From positions 372,001-436,000 of the forward strand of contig NZ_JFYN01000012.1 in the NCBI RefSeq assembly GCF_000631985.1: a stretch of 64,000 nt of DNA. Reading direction: 5' to 3'. Both the position numbers and the translations under genes were made by a program. The notes beneath the pieces are model-generated. The model searched no databases, had not been told where the DNA came from, and saw nothing but the letters and a program-made list of their open reading frames with translations. The DNA comes from Pseudomonas sp. RIT288 (GTDB taxonomy: Bacteria; Pseudomonadota; Gammaproteobacteria; Pseudomonadales; Pseudomonadaceae). Numbering within the stretch: position 1 is the first letter of the stretch; each line of letters opens with the position of its first letter. This document shows, one piece after another, positions 17,610 through 26,180 of this stretch.

Positions 17610-17671
17610 CGGTCCATCCGTTCCGCACAGGTGAGGGTGGAGTAACGCTATCAAGTAGCGGGCTGCGGATA

Positions 17672-17691
17672 ACCTGTCAGATCTGACAGGT
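17672..17691. promoter_or_regulatory. Tc regulon operator, site 1 (20-bp perfect dyad)
   Basis: ACCTGTCAGATCTGACAGGT, a perfect palindrome centred 72 bp upstream of the tcB start. Its 16-bp core CTGTCAGATCTGACAG recurs with one or two changes at 26093 and 30365, each time ahead of another Tc-associated gene. Confidence 0.8.
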
Positions 17692-17762
17692 ATGCCCGAT
17701 TTTTTAGATCAAAAAAGATTCCTGCCGATGGTTTTTATTGCGAAGAGCAAATGAACAGACAA

Positions 17763-17800
17763 AAAAAGGCCGGGTCATCTTGCGATGGCCCGGCCTTTTT
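17763..17800 (-). terminator. Rho-independent terminator of the fumarase gene
   Basis: AAAAAGGCCGGG and CCCGGCCTTTTT form a strong stem around a 14-base loop, with T-runs on both strands. It lies 16 bases past the fumarase stop and insulates the tcB promoter from read-through. Confidence 0.9.
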
Positions 17801-17815
17801 AAGCAGGCGAAGCGC

Positions 17816-19339
17816 TTACTGCACTTCTACCGCGAGGCTTTCGGCGATCTTCTGTTGCCAGATCGCCGGCCCGGTGATGTGTACCGACTCACCGTTGCTG
17901 TCCACCGCGACGGTGACCGGCATGTCCTTGACCTCGAACTCGTAGATCGCTTCCATGCCCAGCTCGGCGAAGGCCAGCACCTTGGACTTCTTGATGGCCT
18001 GGGCCACCAGGTAAGCGGCGCCGCCCACGGCCATCAGGTACACGGCCTTGTTGTCCTTGATCGCTTCGATCGCGGTCGGGCCGCGCTCGGACTTGCCGAT
18101 CATGCCCAGCAGACCGGTCTGCTCAAGGATCTGACGGGTGAACTTGTCCATCCGCGTCGCGGTGGTCGGGCCAGCCGGGCCCACCACTTCGTCGCCGACC
18201 GGATCAACCGGGCCGACGTAGTAGATGAAGCGACCCTTGAGGTCTACCGGCAGGGTTTCACCCTTGTTCAGCATCTCGACCATGCGCTTGTGCGCCGCGT
18301 CGCGACCGGTGAGCATCTTGCCGTTGAGCAGAACGGTTTCGCCCGGCTTCCAGCTCTGTACTTCTTCCGGGGTCAGGGTGTCGAGGTTGACCCGACGGGC
18401 AGACGGGCCGGCTTCCCAGACGATTTCCGGGTAGGCGTCCAGCGATGGCGCTTCCAGCGAGGCCGGGCCAGTGCCGTCGAGCACGAAGTGGGCGTGACGG
18501 GTGGCGGCGCAGTTCGGGATCATGCACACCGGCAGGGAGGCGGCGTGGGTCGGGTAGTCCATGATCTTCACGTCGAGCACGGTGGTCAGGCCACCGAGGC
18601 CCTGGGCGCCGATGCCCAACTGGTTGACCTTCTCGAACAGTTCCAGACGGATCTCTTCGATGCGGTTCTGCGGGCCACGGGCTTTCAGTTCGTGAATGTC
18701 GATGGACTCCATCAACACTTCCTTGGCCATCACCGCGGCTTTCTCGGCGGTGCCGCCGATACCGATGCCGAGCATGCCCGGTGGGCACCAGCCGGCACCC
18801 ATGGTCGGAACGGTCTTGAGCACCCAGTCAACGATCGAGTCGGACGGGTTGAGCATGGCCATTTTCGACTTGTTCTCGGAACCGCCGCCCTTGGCCGCCA
18901 CGTCCACTTCCACGGTGTTGCCCGGGACGATGGAGTAGTGGATGACCGCCGGGGTGTTGTCCTTGGTGTTTTTACGAGCGCCCGCCGGGTCGGCGAGGAT
19001 CGAGGCACGCAGGACGTTTTCCGGCAGGTTGTAGGCGCGGCGCACGCCTTCGTTGATCATGTCGTCCAGGCTCATGGTCGCGCCATCCCAACGCACGTCC
19101 ATGCCCACACGCACGAACACGGTGACGATGCCGGTGTCCTGGCAGATCGGCCGGTGGCCCGTGGCGCACATGCGCGAGTTGATCAGGATCTGCGCGATCG
19201 AGTCACGGGCCGCTGGCGATTCTTCGCGCAGGTAGGCTTCGTGCATCGCCTGGATGAAATCCACGGGGTGGTAATAGGAAATGAACTGCAGGGCGTCGGC
19301 AACGCTCTGAATCAGGTCGTCTTGCTTGATCACGGTCAT
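17816..19339 (-). CDS. fumA: Class I (iron-sulfur) fumarate hydratase
   Basis: A 507-residue class I fumarase, interconverting fumarate and malate in the TCA cycle with a [4Fe-4S] cluster. Cysteine-containing segments fitting the cluster site are CATGHRPICQDTG and CMIPNCAATRHAHF. The C-terminal beta domain shows GPTTATRMDKFTRQILEQTG and GKSERGPTAIEAI. The ATG at 19339 follows GAGGAG; the frame extends ten codons further upstream without a ribosome site. It is divergent from the diguanylate cyclase gene. The same neighbours occur around PA4333 in P. aeruginosa, so this is a conserved chromosomal block. Confidence 0.93.
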   Translation of the reverse strand: MTVIKQDDLIQSVADALQFISYYHPVDFIQAMHEAYLREESPAARDSIAQILINSRMCATGHRPICQDTGIVTVFVRVGMDVRWDGATMSLDDMINEGVRRAYNLPENVLRASILADPAGARKNTKDNTPAVIHYSIVPGNTVEVDVAAKGGGSENKSKMAMLNPSDSIVDWVLKTVPTMGAGWCPPGMLGIGIGGTAEKAAVMAKEVLMESIDIHELKARGPQNRIEEIRLELFEKVNQLGIGAQGLGGLTTVLDVKIMDYPTHAASLPVCMIPNCAATRHAHFVLDGTGPASLEAPSLDAYPEIVWEAGPSARRVNLDTLTPEEVQSWKPGETVLLNGKMLTGRDAAHKRMVEMLNKGETLPVDLKGRFIYYVGPVDPVGDEVVGPAGPTTATRMDKFTRQILEQTGLLGMIGKSERGPTAIEAIKDNKAVYLMAVGGAAYLVAQAIKKSKVLAFAELGMEAIYEFEVKDMPVTVAVDSNGESVHITGPAIWQQKIAESLAVEVQ

Positions 19340-19747
19340 GAGTCGCGCTCCTCTAAAAGACGGGAACATTCAATAAGGTGCCTGCGGCTTGGGTGCATCG
19401 GTCGGTCGCAAGCACCTTTCAAGGCACGCCGGGGCTGCTGGCGCGACGCTAAAAAGGCGCGGCAGTATACCGCGCCTCTTCAGGGCATACACGCGTCGGC
19501 AGTCATTCGTTGGTCGCATGGTCGGCGCACAATCTCTGTAGGAGCTGCCGAAGGCTGCGATCTTTTGACTTTTTCTTTTGAAAGGAAGATCAAAAGATCG
19601 CGGCCCTCGGCAGCTCCTGCAGGGCAATGTACAAGGGTTTTTGACGTCAATTATCAGGCCCGAAAATCGGTGGTCATTTATCGACCGCCCCTCTAAAGTG
19701 GCATCCGGTCTGTAGAGTAGGACACTCGGTCAGCCTCCTATCGCACG
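19340..19747. other. Intergenic region between fumarase and diguanylate cyclase genes
   Basis: About 400 bases holding divergent promoters that I cannot place exactly and one REP element (19536-19622). No convincing coding sequence. Confidence 0.55.
19536..19622. repeat. REP-type inverted repeat, family B
   Basis: CTGTAGGAGCTGCCGAAGGC and an inverted near-copy around an A/T-rich loop. Confidence 0.85.
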
Positions 19748-20866
19748 GTGAGTCAACGATTGACCCATAACGCTATTCAACGTCTTTTGCTCAAACGCTT
19801 TGCCCTCGCTGCAGCCACCTATGGATTGGCTTTGCTGCTGCTGTGGCTGGCGTTTTTCACCGGGCATTACCCGCAATCATTGAATAGCGTGGCCATTGGT
19901 AGCGCGCTGGTGGTGATCTGCCAGGCGACGTTGTTTACGCTGTTCTGGTCCGGGCGCAATCAGCGCTTTTCCGACCCCAGTCTGACCGAGGCGCAAGTGC
20001 TGCTCGGGCTCGGCTGGCAGACCTGGCTGATCGCCCATCTGGATGAAGCACGCGGCGCGTTTCTGGTGTTCTACGTGCTGATCCTGCTGTTCGGCCTGTT
20101 CCATTTATCCCGACGCGCGTTCATTCGTTGCGCGCTGCTGGTGTTCTTCAGTTTCTGTGCGATCACCCTCTGGGACGGCTTCAACTTCCGTCTGCCGGAT
20201 CCGGCATTGGCGGCGTTGCAGGTGTGCATTCTGGCGATGGTGCTGGCGTGGCTGGTGATTTACGCACGCTTCGTCCAGGTTTCACGGCAACGCATGCGTC
20301 AGCGCCGGTTTGCCTTGCAGGCGCATCAGGACACCCTGCGCGGGATGATGCGCCAGCTCGAAGATCTGGTGGCCACCGATGAGCTGACCGGACTGTTCAA
20401 TCGCCGGCATTTTCTGCGCCTGGCCTCACGGGAACTGGCGGAGATGGAACCGGGTGTGGTGCATGGTCTGGCGCTGATTGACCTTGATCACTTCAAACAT
20501 ATCAACGATCTGCACGGCCATGCCGCCGGCGATCAGGTGTTGCAGGCGTTCGCCGGCGTGGCGGGCGCCTGTCTGCGTGACGGCGACGTGCTGGCGCGTT
20601 ACGGTGGTGAAGAATTCGTGGTGTTGCTGCCCGACTGCGATGCCGAACGCCTGACCGCCTGTTGTGAACGCCTGCGCATGGCTTTCACCGACGTCGAACT
20701 GGTGGGCCTGAACGTGCGCAACCTGAGCCTGTCGGCAGGCATGACCCTGCTGGAACTGGGCGATCATCTGGACGACGCCTTGCAGCGTGCCGATCAGGCG
20801 CTGTACCGGGCCAAGCGCGACGGGCGCAATCGCTGTGCAGCGGCATGGGAGAACGTGGATGCCTGA
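19748..20866 (+). CDS. sadC: Membrane diguanylate cyclase (GGDEF), SadC-like by position
   Basis: A 372-residue enzyme making cyclic di-GMP from two GTP. About six hydrophobic segments occupy residues 15-180, followed by a short linker and a GGDEF domain (about 205-365). The active loop reads GGEEF, and an inhibitory-site RxxD (RDGD) lies exactly five residues before it, so product inhibition is expected. The position beside the ferredoxin reductase, crotonase and pykA genes matches PA4332 (SadC) of P. aeruginosa, though the chain is shorter than I recall for SadC. The start is a GTG with no clear ribosome site, so the first residues are uncertain. Confidence 0.87.
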   Translation: MSQRLTHNAIQRLLLKRFALAAATYGLALLLLWLAFFTGHYPQSLNSVAIGSALVVICQATLFTLFWSGRNQRFSDPSLTEAQVLLGLGWQTWLIAHLDEARGAFLVFYVLILLFGLFHLSRRAFIRCALLVFFSFCAITLWDGFNFRLPDPALAALQVCILAMVLAWLVIYARFVQVSRQRMRQRRFALQAHQDTLRGMMRQLEDLVATDELTGLFNRRHFLRLASRELAEMEPGVVHGLALIDLDHFKHINDLHGHAAGDQVLQAFAGVAGACLRDGDVLARYGGEEFVVLLPDCDAERLTACCERLRMAFTDVELVGLNVRNLSLSAGMTLLELGDHLDDALQRADQALYRAKRDGRNRCAAAWENVDA

Positions 20867-21794
20867 ACTTCGCGTCGGTGATCGGCAATGGTCGGTGGCG
20901 GCGGGCAGCAATTTGCTCGACGCGCTGAATCAGCACGGCGTCGCGGTGCCTTACAGCTGCCGCGCCGGCAGTTGCCATGCCTGTCTGGTGCAGTGCGTGA
21001 ACGGCTTGCCCGCCGACAGTCGCCCGGATGCCTTGAGCGCCGAACAGCGCCAGGAAGGCTGGCGGCTGGCCTGTCAGTGTCAGGTGACGGAAGACCTGCA
21101 GGTGCACACGTTCGATCCGGTCACCGATGGGCGCCCGGCGGTGGTCGAGGCGCTGGACTGGCTCAGTGACAACGTCCTGCGTTTGCGCCTGACCCCGCAA
21201 CGACCGCTGCGCTACAGCGCCGGGCAGCATCTGGTGTTGTGGATCAATCAGATCGCCAGACCCTATTCGCTGGCGAGCCTGCCGCAGGAAGAGCGTTTTC
21301 TCGAATTCCACCTCGACTGTCGCCAGCCTGGCGAATTCAGCGATGCGGCGCGGCGCCTGCAGATCGGCGACCCGATCCGCCTCGGCGAACTGCGTGGCGG
21401 CGCGCTGCATTACGACCCGGACTGGCACACCCGACCGCTATGGCTGCTGGCGGCCGGCACCGGGCTGGGGCCATTGTTCGGCGTGCTGCGCGAAGCCTTG
21501 CGCCAGGATCATCAGGGCGCCATCCGCGTCATTCACCTGGCCCATGACGAGCGCGAGCACTATCTGGCCAAACCCCTGGCGGCGCTTGCCGCGCAGCGTG
21601 AAAACCTCAGTGTCGAGCTATGGACGGCGGCCGAGTCAGCCGACGCTTTGGCGCAACTGCGCCTTGTTTCCCGGCAAACCCTGGCCTTAGTCTGCGGCTC
21701 AACTGCCAGCGTCGATGCCTTTGCCAAGCGTTTGTACCTGGCCGGATTGCCGCGCAACCAATTGCTGGCCGATGTGTTTCTGTCCCGCGGTTAA
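20859..21794 (+). CDS. Ferredoxin-NAD(P)H reductase with N-terminal [2Fe-2S] domain
   Basis: A 312-residue flavoprotein. Residues 1-90 are a plant-type [2Fe-2S] ferredoxin domain with the cluster motif CRAGSCHAC and a fourth cysteine in LACQCQV. It is followed by an FAD-binding barrel (RPYSLAS is the flavin motif) and an NAD(P)H-binding domain (LLAAGTGLGPLFGVL). It should pass electrons from NAD(P)H through FAD to an acceptor protein; the acceptor is unknown. The ATG at 20859 lies inside the last codons of the cyclase gene (8-bp overlap) behind GGGAGA. It corresponds by position to PA4331. Confidence 0.88.
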   Translation: MPELRVGDRQWSVAAGSNLLDALNQHGVAVPYSCRAGSCHACLVQCVNGLPADSRPDALSAEQRQEGWRLACQCQVTEDLQVHTFDPVTDGRPAVVEALDWLSDNVLRLRLTPQRPLRYSAGQHLVLWINQIARPYSLASLPQEERFLEFHLDCRQPGEFSDAARRLQIGDPIRLGELRGGALHYDPDWHTRPLWLLAAGTGLGPLFGVLREALRQDHQGAIRVIHLAHDEREHYLAKPLAALAAQRENLSVELWTAAESADALAQLRLVSRQTLALVCGSTASVDAFAKRLYLAGLPRNQLLADVFLSRG

Positions 21795-21862
21795 GCGCTG
21801 ACTTTCATAGGCTCAATGATTTCTGTGGCAAGGCCGAACTCCTATGGTGAGGTTGACTCCGG

Positions 21863-21954
21863 TGGTGAGGGGATTTATCCCCGATTGAGTGCGCAGCGCT
21901 CACAAAACCCTGGGGCCGCTGCGCAGCCCATCGGGGATAAATCCCCTCACCACA
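21863..21954. repeat. Long inverted repeat, family C (GGTGAGGGGATTTATCCCCG)
   Basis: GTGGTGAGGGGATTTATCCC and its exact reverse complement flank about 44 bases that contain a further GCGCAGCG-type dyad. The sequence is unrelated to the family A and B REPs and occurs once in the window. Confidence 0.8.
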
Positions 21955-22044
21955 TAGCCAGTTCACCGCAGGGTTGGCTCACCACAGAAGTTCTGGCTCA
22001 CCACAAAAGAACTCTGTCGCCCTTTTTAATGTTGAGTAACGCTG

Positions 22045-22794
22045 ATGACCGAAACCATCCTGCTCAAACGCGAACGCGGTTTGCTCACCCTGCGCCTCAA
22101 CCGTCCGGACAAGAAAAACGCCCTGACCCGCGCGATGTACAGTCACCTTGCCGAGGCCTTGAAGCAGGCTGACAACGATCCTGAAATCAACGCCGTGCTG
22201 ATCACCGGCGGCGCCGAGTGCTTCACCGCCGGCAACGACATCGCCGACTTCATCCAGCAACCGCCGAGCGACCTCGACAGCCCGGTGTTTCACTTCATGC
22301 TCAATCTGCTCGAATGCCGCAAACCGGTGGTCGCCGCAGTGGCCGGCGCAGCCGTGGGCATTGGCACCACGTTGCTGCTGCATTGCGATCTGGTCTACGT
22401 CAGCCGCGATGCGCGGTTGCGCATGCCGTTCGTCAATCTGGGGCTGTGTCCGGAGTTCGGCTCCAGTCTGATCCTGCCGCGTTTGCTCGGGCATGCGAAA
22501 GCGGCAGAGCTGTTGCTGCTCGGCGAAGGATTCAGCGGTGAACAGGCGGCGCAGTGGGGGATTGCCACCGAGGCGCTGGGCAGCGGCGAAGCGGCACTGA
22601 GCAAGGCCCGGGAGATGGCGTTGCGTTTCGATGAACTGCCGACCGAAGCGGTGCGCATCAGCAAGCAATTGATGAAGGCGCCGGACCGCGAGCTGATCCG
22701 TAAGGTGATTGAGGAGGAGGGCGCATTGTTCACCCAACGGTTGCGTTCGCCGGAGGCATTGGCGGCGTTGACCGGGTTTATCAAACGGCATTGA
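22045..22794 (+). CDS. Crotonase-family enoyl-CoA hydratase/isomerase
   Basis: A 249-residue crotonase-fold enzyme. Oxyanion-hole segments are CFTAGNDIADF and AVAGAAVGIGTTLLLHCDL. The catalytic loop reads LCPEFGSS, with a glutamate at the place typical of delta3-delta2 enoyl-CoA isomerases, whereas the other hydratase glutamate position is a phenylalanine (MPFVN). I therefore lean toward an isomerase or a divergent hydratase acting on fatty acyl-CoA. It corresponds by position to PA4330. The ribosome site is weak. Confidence 0.85.
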   Translation: MTETILLKRERGLLTLRLNRPDKKNALTRAMYSHLAEALKQADNDPEINAVLITGGAECFTAGNDIADFIQQPPSDLDSPVFHFMLNLLECRKPVVAAVAGAAVGIGTTLLLHCDLVYVSRDARLRMPFVNLGLCPEFGSSLILPRLLGHAKAAELLLLGEGFSGEQAAQWGIATEALGSGEAALSKAREMALRFDELPTEAVRISKQLMKAPDRELIRKVIEEEGALFTQRLRSPEALAALTGFIKRH

Positions 22795-22819
22795 GTCTTC
22801 GGGTGGCTGTACTGCCCTC

Positions 22820-22884
22820 ATCGCGAGCAGGCTCACTCCTACAGGGGAACGCATTTCAAATGTAGGAGTGAGCCTGCTCGCGAT
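22820..22884. repeat. REP-type inverted repeat, family A
   Basis: ATCGCGAGCAGGCTCACTCC and an exact inverted partner, nearly identical to the copy at 1829. It lies between convergent crotonase and pykA genes. Confidence 0.85.
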
Positions 22885-22924
22885 AGCATTGGGTCAATCG
22901 ACACATCTTCAGGCTCAGAATGCA

Positions 22925-22956
22925 AAAAGCCCCGGCACTCACATGCCGGGGCTTTT
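22925..22956 (-). terminator. Rho-independent terminator of pykA
   Basis: AAAAGCCCCGGCA and TGCCGGGGCTTTT form a 13-bp stem with a six-base loop, 18 bases beyond the pykA stop codon. Confidence 0.9.
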
Positions 22957-22973
22957 GGTTTTCAGCGAGTCAC

Positions 22974-24425
22974 TCAGACCTGCGGGTCGCCAACGTGCAG
23001 GATTTTCATGCCGTTGGTGCCGCCGGTGGTGTGGTAGCTGTCGCCCTTGGTCAGGATGACCCAGTCGCCTTTTTCCACAACGCCGCGCTTGACCAGTTCG
23101 TCGATCGCCTTCTGGCTGACTTCGTTCGGAGCCAGCGAAGCCGGATCGAACGGCACGGTGTACACGCCACGGAACATGGCTGCGCGAGCCTGGGCTTCGC
23201 GGTGCGGAGTGAACGCGTAAATCGGCACCGAAGAACGGATACGCGACATGATCAGCGGGGTGTAGCCGCTTTCAGTCAGCGCGATGATCGCTTTCACGCC
23301 CGGAAAGTGGTTGGCGGTGTACATGGTCGCCAGGGCGATGCTTTCGTCGCAGCGCTCGAATTCCTTGCCGATACGGTGGCTGGAAGTCTTGCTGGTCGGA
23401 TGCTTTTCAGCGCCGACGCAGATGCGCGCCATCGCCTGAACGGCTTCCAGCGGGTACAGGCCGGCAGCGGATTCGGCCGAGAGCATCACGGCGTCGGTGT
23501 AGTCGAGCACGGCGTTGGCCACGTCGGACACTTCGGCACGGGTCGGCATCGGGTTCTGGATCATCGACTCCATCATCTGGGTCGCAACGATCACCGCTTT
23601 GTTGTGGCGGCGTGCGTGCAGAATGATCTTCTTCTGAATGCCCACCAGCTCGGCGTCGCCGATTTCCACACCGAGGTCGCCACGGGCAACCATCACTGCG
23701 TCGGAAGCCTTGATCAGGCCGTCGAGGGTTTCGTCGTCGGCCACGGCTTCGGCGCGTTCGATCTTCGCCACCAGCCAGGCAGTACCGCCGGCTTCGTCAC
23801 GCAGTTGCCGGGCGTAGTTCATGTCAGCCGCGTCACGCGGGAAGGACACCGCGAGGTAGTCGACTTCCATTTCGGCGGCGAGCTTGATGTCGGCCTTGTC
23901 TTTTTCAGTCAGGGCCGGCGCGGTCAGGCCGCCACCGCGACGGTTGATGCCTTTGTGATCGGACAGCGGGCCGCCGATGGTCACCACGCAGTGCAGTTCG
24001 GTAGCGGTGGCGGTTTCGACGCGCATCACCACGCGACCGTCGTCGAGCAGCAGCTCGTCGCCCACGCCGCAGTCCTTGACCAGATCCGGGTAATCGATGC
24101 CGACCACCTGCTGGTTGCCTTCGGTCAGCGGATGGCTGGTGGAGAAGGTGAACTTGTCACCGATCTTCAGCTCGATGCGCTTGTTGGCGAATTTGGCGAT
24201 ACGGATTTTCGGGCCTTGCAGGTCACCCAGCAGGGCAACGAAACGGCCGTGCTTGGCCGCGAGGTCACGCACCAGCTTCGCGCGAGCCTTGTGCTCGTCG
24301 GGGGTGCCGTGGGAGAAGTTCAGACGGGCGACGTCCAGACCAGCCAGAATCAGCTGTTCGAGAACTTCCGGCGAGTTACTGGCCGGGCCAAGGGTAGCGA
24401 CGATTTTGGTACGACGGACGGACAT
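22974..24425 (-). CDS. pykA: Pyruvate kinase
   Basis: A 483-residue glycolytic enzyme converting phosphoenolpyruvate and ADP to pyruvate and ATP. Diagnostic segments are RRTKIVATLGPAS at the N terminus, LNFSHG, the magnesium/substrate site VAKIERAEAV with catalytic lysine, MVARGDLGVEIG, and ATQMMESMIQNPMPTRAEV. AGGAG sits eight bases before the ATG at 24425. It is the left end of the conserved PA4329-PA4333-like block and has its own terminator. Confidence 0.96.
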   Translation of the reverse strand: MSVRRTKIVATLGPASNSPEVLEQLILAGLDVARLNFSHGTPDEHKARAKLVRDLAAKHGRFVALLGDLQGPKIRIAKFANKRIELKIGDKFTFSTSHPLTEGNQQVVGIDYPDLVKDCGVGDELLLDDGRVVMRVETATATELHCVVTIGGPLSDHKGINRRGGGLTAPALTEKDKADIKLAAEMEVDYLAVSFPRDAADMNYARQLRDEAGGTAWLVAKIERAEAVADDETLDGLIKASDAVMVARGDLGVEIGDAELVGIQKKIILHARRHNKAVIVATQMMESMIQNPMPTRAEVSDVANAVLDYTDAVMLSAESAAGLYPLEAVQAMARICVGAEKHPTSKTSSHRIGKEFERCDESIALATMYTANHFPGVKAIIALTESGYTPLIMSRIRSSVPIYAFTPHREAQARAAMFRGVYTVPFDPASLAPNEVSQKAIDELVKRGVVEKGDWVILTKGDSYHTTGGTNGMKILHVGDPQV

Positions 24426-24597
24426 GCAAAGACTCCTGAGTTCAAGCGCCAGCGAAGGCTACTATGCTCCGAGGGTGTAGTCATTGTTCGAATGCACTAC
24501 TTATCGTTTTCTTTATTGAACGTGGCAACTTTGGGACAAACGCGCCTGAAGATTTCCGACCAGGGGTCGATACAGAACTCAAGACAGGAGAACCCCC

Positions 24598-24984
24598 ATG
24601 CGATTGTTGCCCATTGCCGCCCTTGCCCTCAGCGTCCTCGCCGTCACGGGTTGTACCCGTTGGTCGATGAACCATCATTTGAACAACGCCTACAGTGCCT
24701 ATGATCGCGGCAATTGCGAGCAGGTGATGCTCGAACTGTCCAAGGTCGAACGCGCCAGCCGGGCCCGCCCGTATGTGTGGCCGGAAGTGTCGATGATGCG
24801 CGGCCAGTGCCTGGAGCGGCAAAAAATGTACATTGATGCGGCGCAGACCTACCAGTTCATCATCGCCTCGTACCCCAACAGCGAATACGCCTTCCGTGCT
24901 CGCGCGCGTCTGGAAACCCTGCAGAGCCTGGGTCATTACCCGACGCGCAGCGCAGCGGCAGTGCCAGGTCCGCAACGCTTCTGA
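24598..24984 (+). CDS. Small TPR-like lipoprotein
   Basis: A 128-residue lipoprotein. Residues 1-19 form a lipoprotein signal peptide ending in the lipobox LAVTGC. The mature part is helical with a TPR-like pattern (NNAYSAYDRGNCEQVMLELSKVE, then QKMYIDAAQTYQFIIASYPNSEYAFRARARLE). It probably attaches to the inner face of the outer membrane and serves in protein contacts; no partner is evident. AGGAG precedes the ATG by seven bases. It is divergent from pykA. Confidence 0.83.
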   Translation: MRLLPIAALALSVLAVTGCTRWSMNHHLNNAYSAYDRGNCEQVMLELSKVERASRARPYVWPEVSMMRGQCLERQKMYIDAAQTYQFIIASYPNSEYAFRARARLETLQSLGHYPTRSAAAVPGPQRF

Positions 24985-25212
24985 TGCTGGGTGTCATACA
25001 AACGCTGGCCGACTGTACAAGCTGAGCTATAGTCCAGTGATCCGGTTCAGAGCCTGACTCTGGATCGGGGCAACACCTGCGACTGGTCGTTGTTGAGGTG
25101 ATGGCGTATTGGCGACCATCCCACCGGAAGCGGGGAGAGCGCGTCTGCGCGACAGGCACGTTCCGAAGCAAAGGTGCGGCTCTGTGATGGAGCCTTGCAT
25201 GGCGTACTGCGC

Positions 25213-25572
25213 ATGTTTACCGATCGTCGAATCGAACGGCATCAATTGCCGTACTTCCTCCGGGTGTACAACAGCGTCACCGACAAACCCATCGGTTTTC
25301 TGGGCAACGTGTCCGAAGACGGGCTGATGCTTATCAGCCAGTTGCCGATGATGATCGGTGCCGAATTCCATCTGCGCCTGAAAATCCCCGCCAGCGATGG
25401 TTGCCAGCAGGTGATCGACCTCAATGCGTGCTGCCTGTGGTGCCACGAAGACGCAACACCGCTGCATTACGACGCCGGTTTCAGCCTGCAGCGTCCACCC
25501 CCGGAATATGCGCAACTGGTGCAGGCGTTGAAGCAATACTTCAGTTTTCAACCTTTGCCGGCGTCTGCCTGA
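25213..25572 (+). CDS. PilZ-domain protein (c-di-GMP receptor)
   Basis: A 119-residue protein that is essentially one PilZ domain. The cyclic di-GMP binding motifs are RRIER (RxxxR, residues 5-9) and NVSEDG (NxSxxG). It could sense the product of the diguanylate cyclase 5 kb to the left. I prefer the ATG at 25213 (MFTDRRIERHQ), which brings the RxxxR motif to the N terminus as usual; the frame allows a GTG at 25174, and neither start has a strong ribosome site. Confidence 0.8.
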   Translation: MFTDRRIERHQLPYFLRVYNSVTDKPIGFLGNVSEDGLMLISQLPMMIGAEFHLRLKIPASDGCQQVIDLNACCLWCHEDATPLHYDAGFSLQRPPPEYAQLVQALKQYFSFQPLPASA

Positions 25573-25590
25573 TACAGCGAAAGCCAAAGC

Positions 25591-25668
25591 AAAAGATCGC
25601 AGCCTGCGGCAGCGCCTACAGGAAAATTGCATTCCCTCTGTAGGCGCTGCCGAAGGCTGCGATCTTTT
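25591..25668. repeat. REP-type inverted repeat, family B
   Basis: AAAAGATCGCAGCCTGCGGC and an inverted copy, ending 11 bases before the DUF6124 remnant. Confidence 0.85.
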
Positions 25669-25678
25669 GATCTTTGCT

Positions 25679-25882
25679 TTACGCCGGGCTGATCGCCCGC
25701 TCGTTATCCAGCGACCGCTCCGCCAGCATCAACCCTATCTCGCTCAACTGATAAATCGCCATCGCCAGATGCCGTGGTTTGTCTTCCAGGCTGTCCGCCA
25801 GATTTAGCAGCAGAATGCTTACCGAGGAAAAGCTTTCGTAGGTCTGGATGGCGATGGCTTCGGGATCAGCACGATCTCGCGA
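25679..25882 (-). pseudogene. C-terminal remnant of a DUF6124/DUF3077-type protein
   Basis: The minus strand encodes 67 residues, ending LAERSLDNERAISPA, with the segment SSVSILLLNLADSLEDKPRH and AMAIYQLSEIGLML. This resembles the C-terminal half of small DUF6124 (formerly DUF3077) proteins that are common in Pseudomonas. A TAG at 25885-25883 precedes it in frame, and there is no start codon before the conserved part. I read it as a decayed 3' fragment left at the edge of the Tc segment. Confidence 0.6.
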
Positions 25883-26091
25883 CTAAACGAGAGGGTGGCG
25901 GCTGCACGCAGGTTAGTCGACCGGGGGAAATCATCATCAAAACCATCGCGCCCGACGGCGCCCTGCGAACAGCCACCATCGAGTGCGGCGCAAGGCTTTG
26001 TAGTTCGCTGCGGATGTCGAAGCAGGGCGTGGCAAGTGTTAGCTGGTTTGGTAAGCAAATTACGTTTTTTTAGACGTATTGGATCTTTTCA

Positions 26092-26109
26092 ACTGTCAGT
26101 TCTGACAGT
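26092..26109. promoter_or_regulatory. Tc regulon operator, site 2
   Basis: ACTGTCAG-TT-CTGACAGT. The core matches site 1 at 15 of 16 positions. It is centred 80 bp upstream of the Ig-repeat gene start. Confidence 0.78.
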
Positions 26110-26180
26110 GGTTGCGCGCAATCAGTGCACGTATGTTGATCCCACAACGTTAGCTGCACATTGCTCGGAGCATTAACGAA

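Noticed and set aside
17738..19696. 652-codon frame antisense to fumarase
   Set aside because: Sense strand is a conserved class I fumarase, and the frame runs through the fumarase terminator and a REP.
25774..26073. 99-codon plus-strand frame before the tcA segment
   Set aside because: Overlaps the DUF6124-type remnant on the other strand, has no ribosome site and no recognisable domain.
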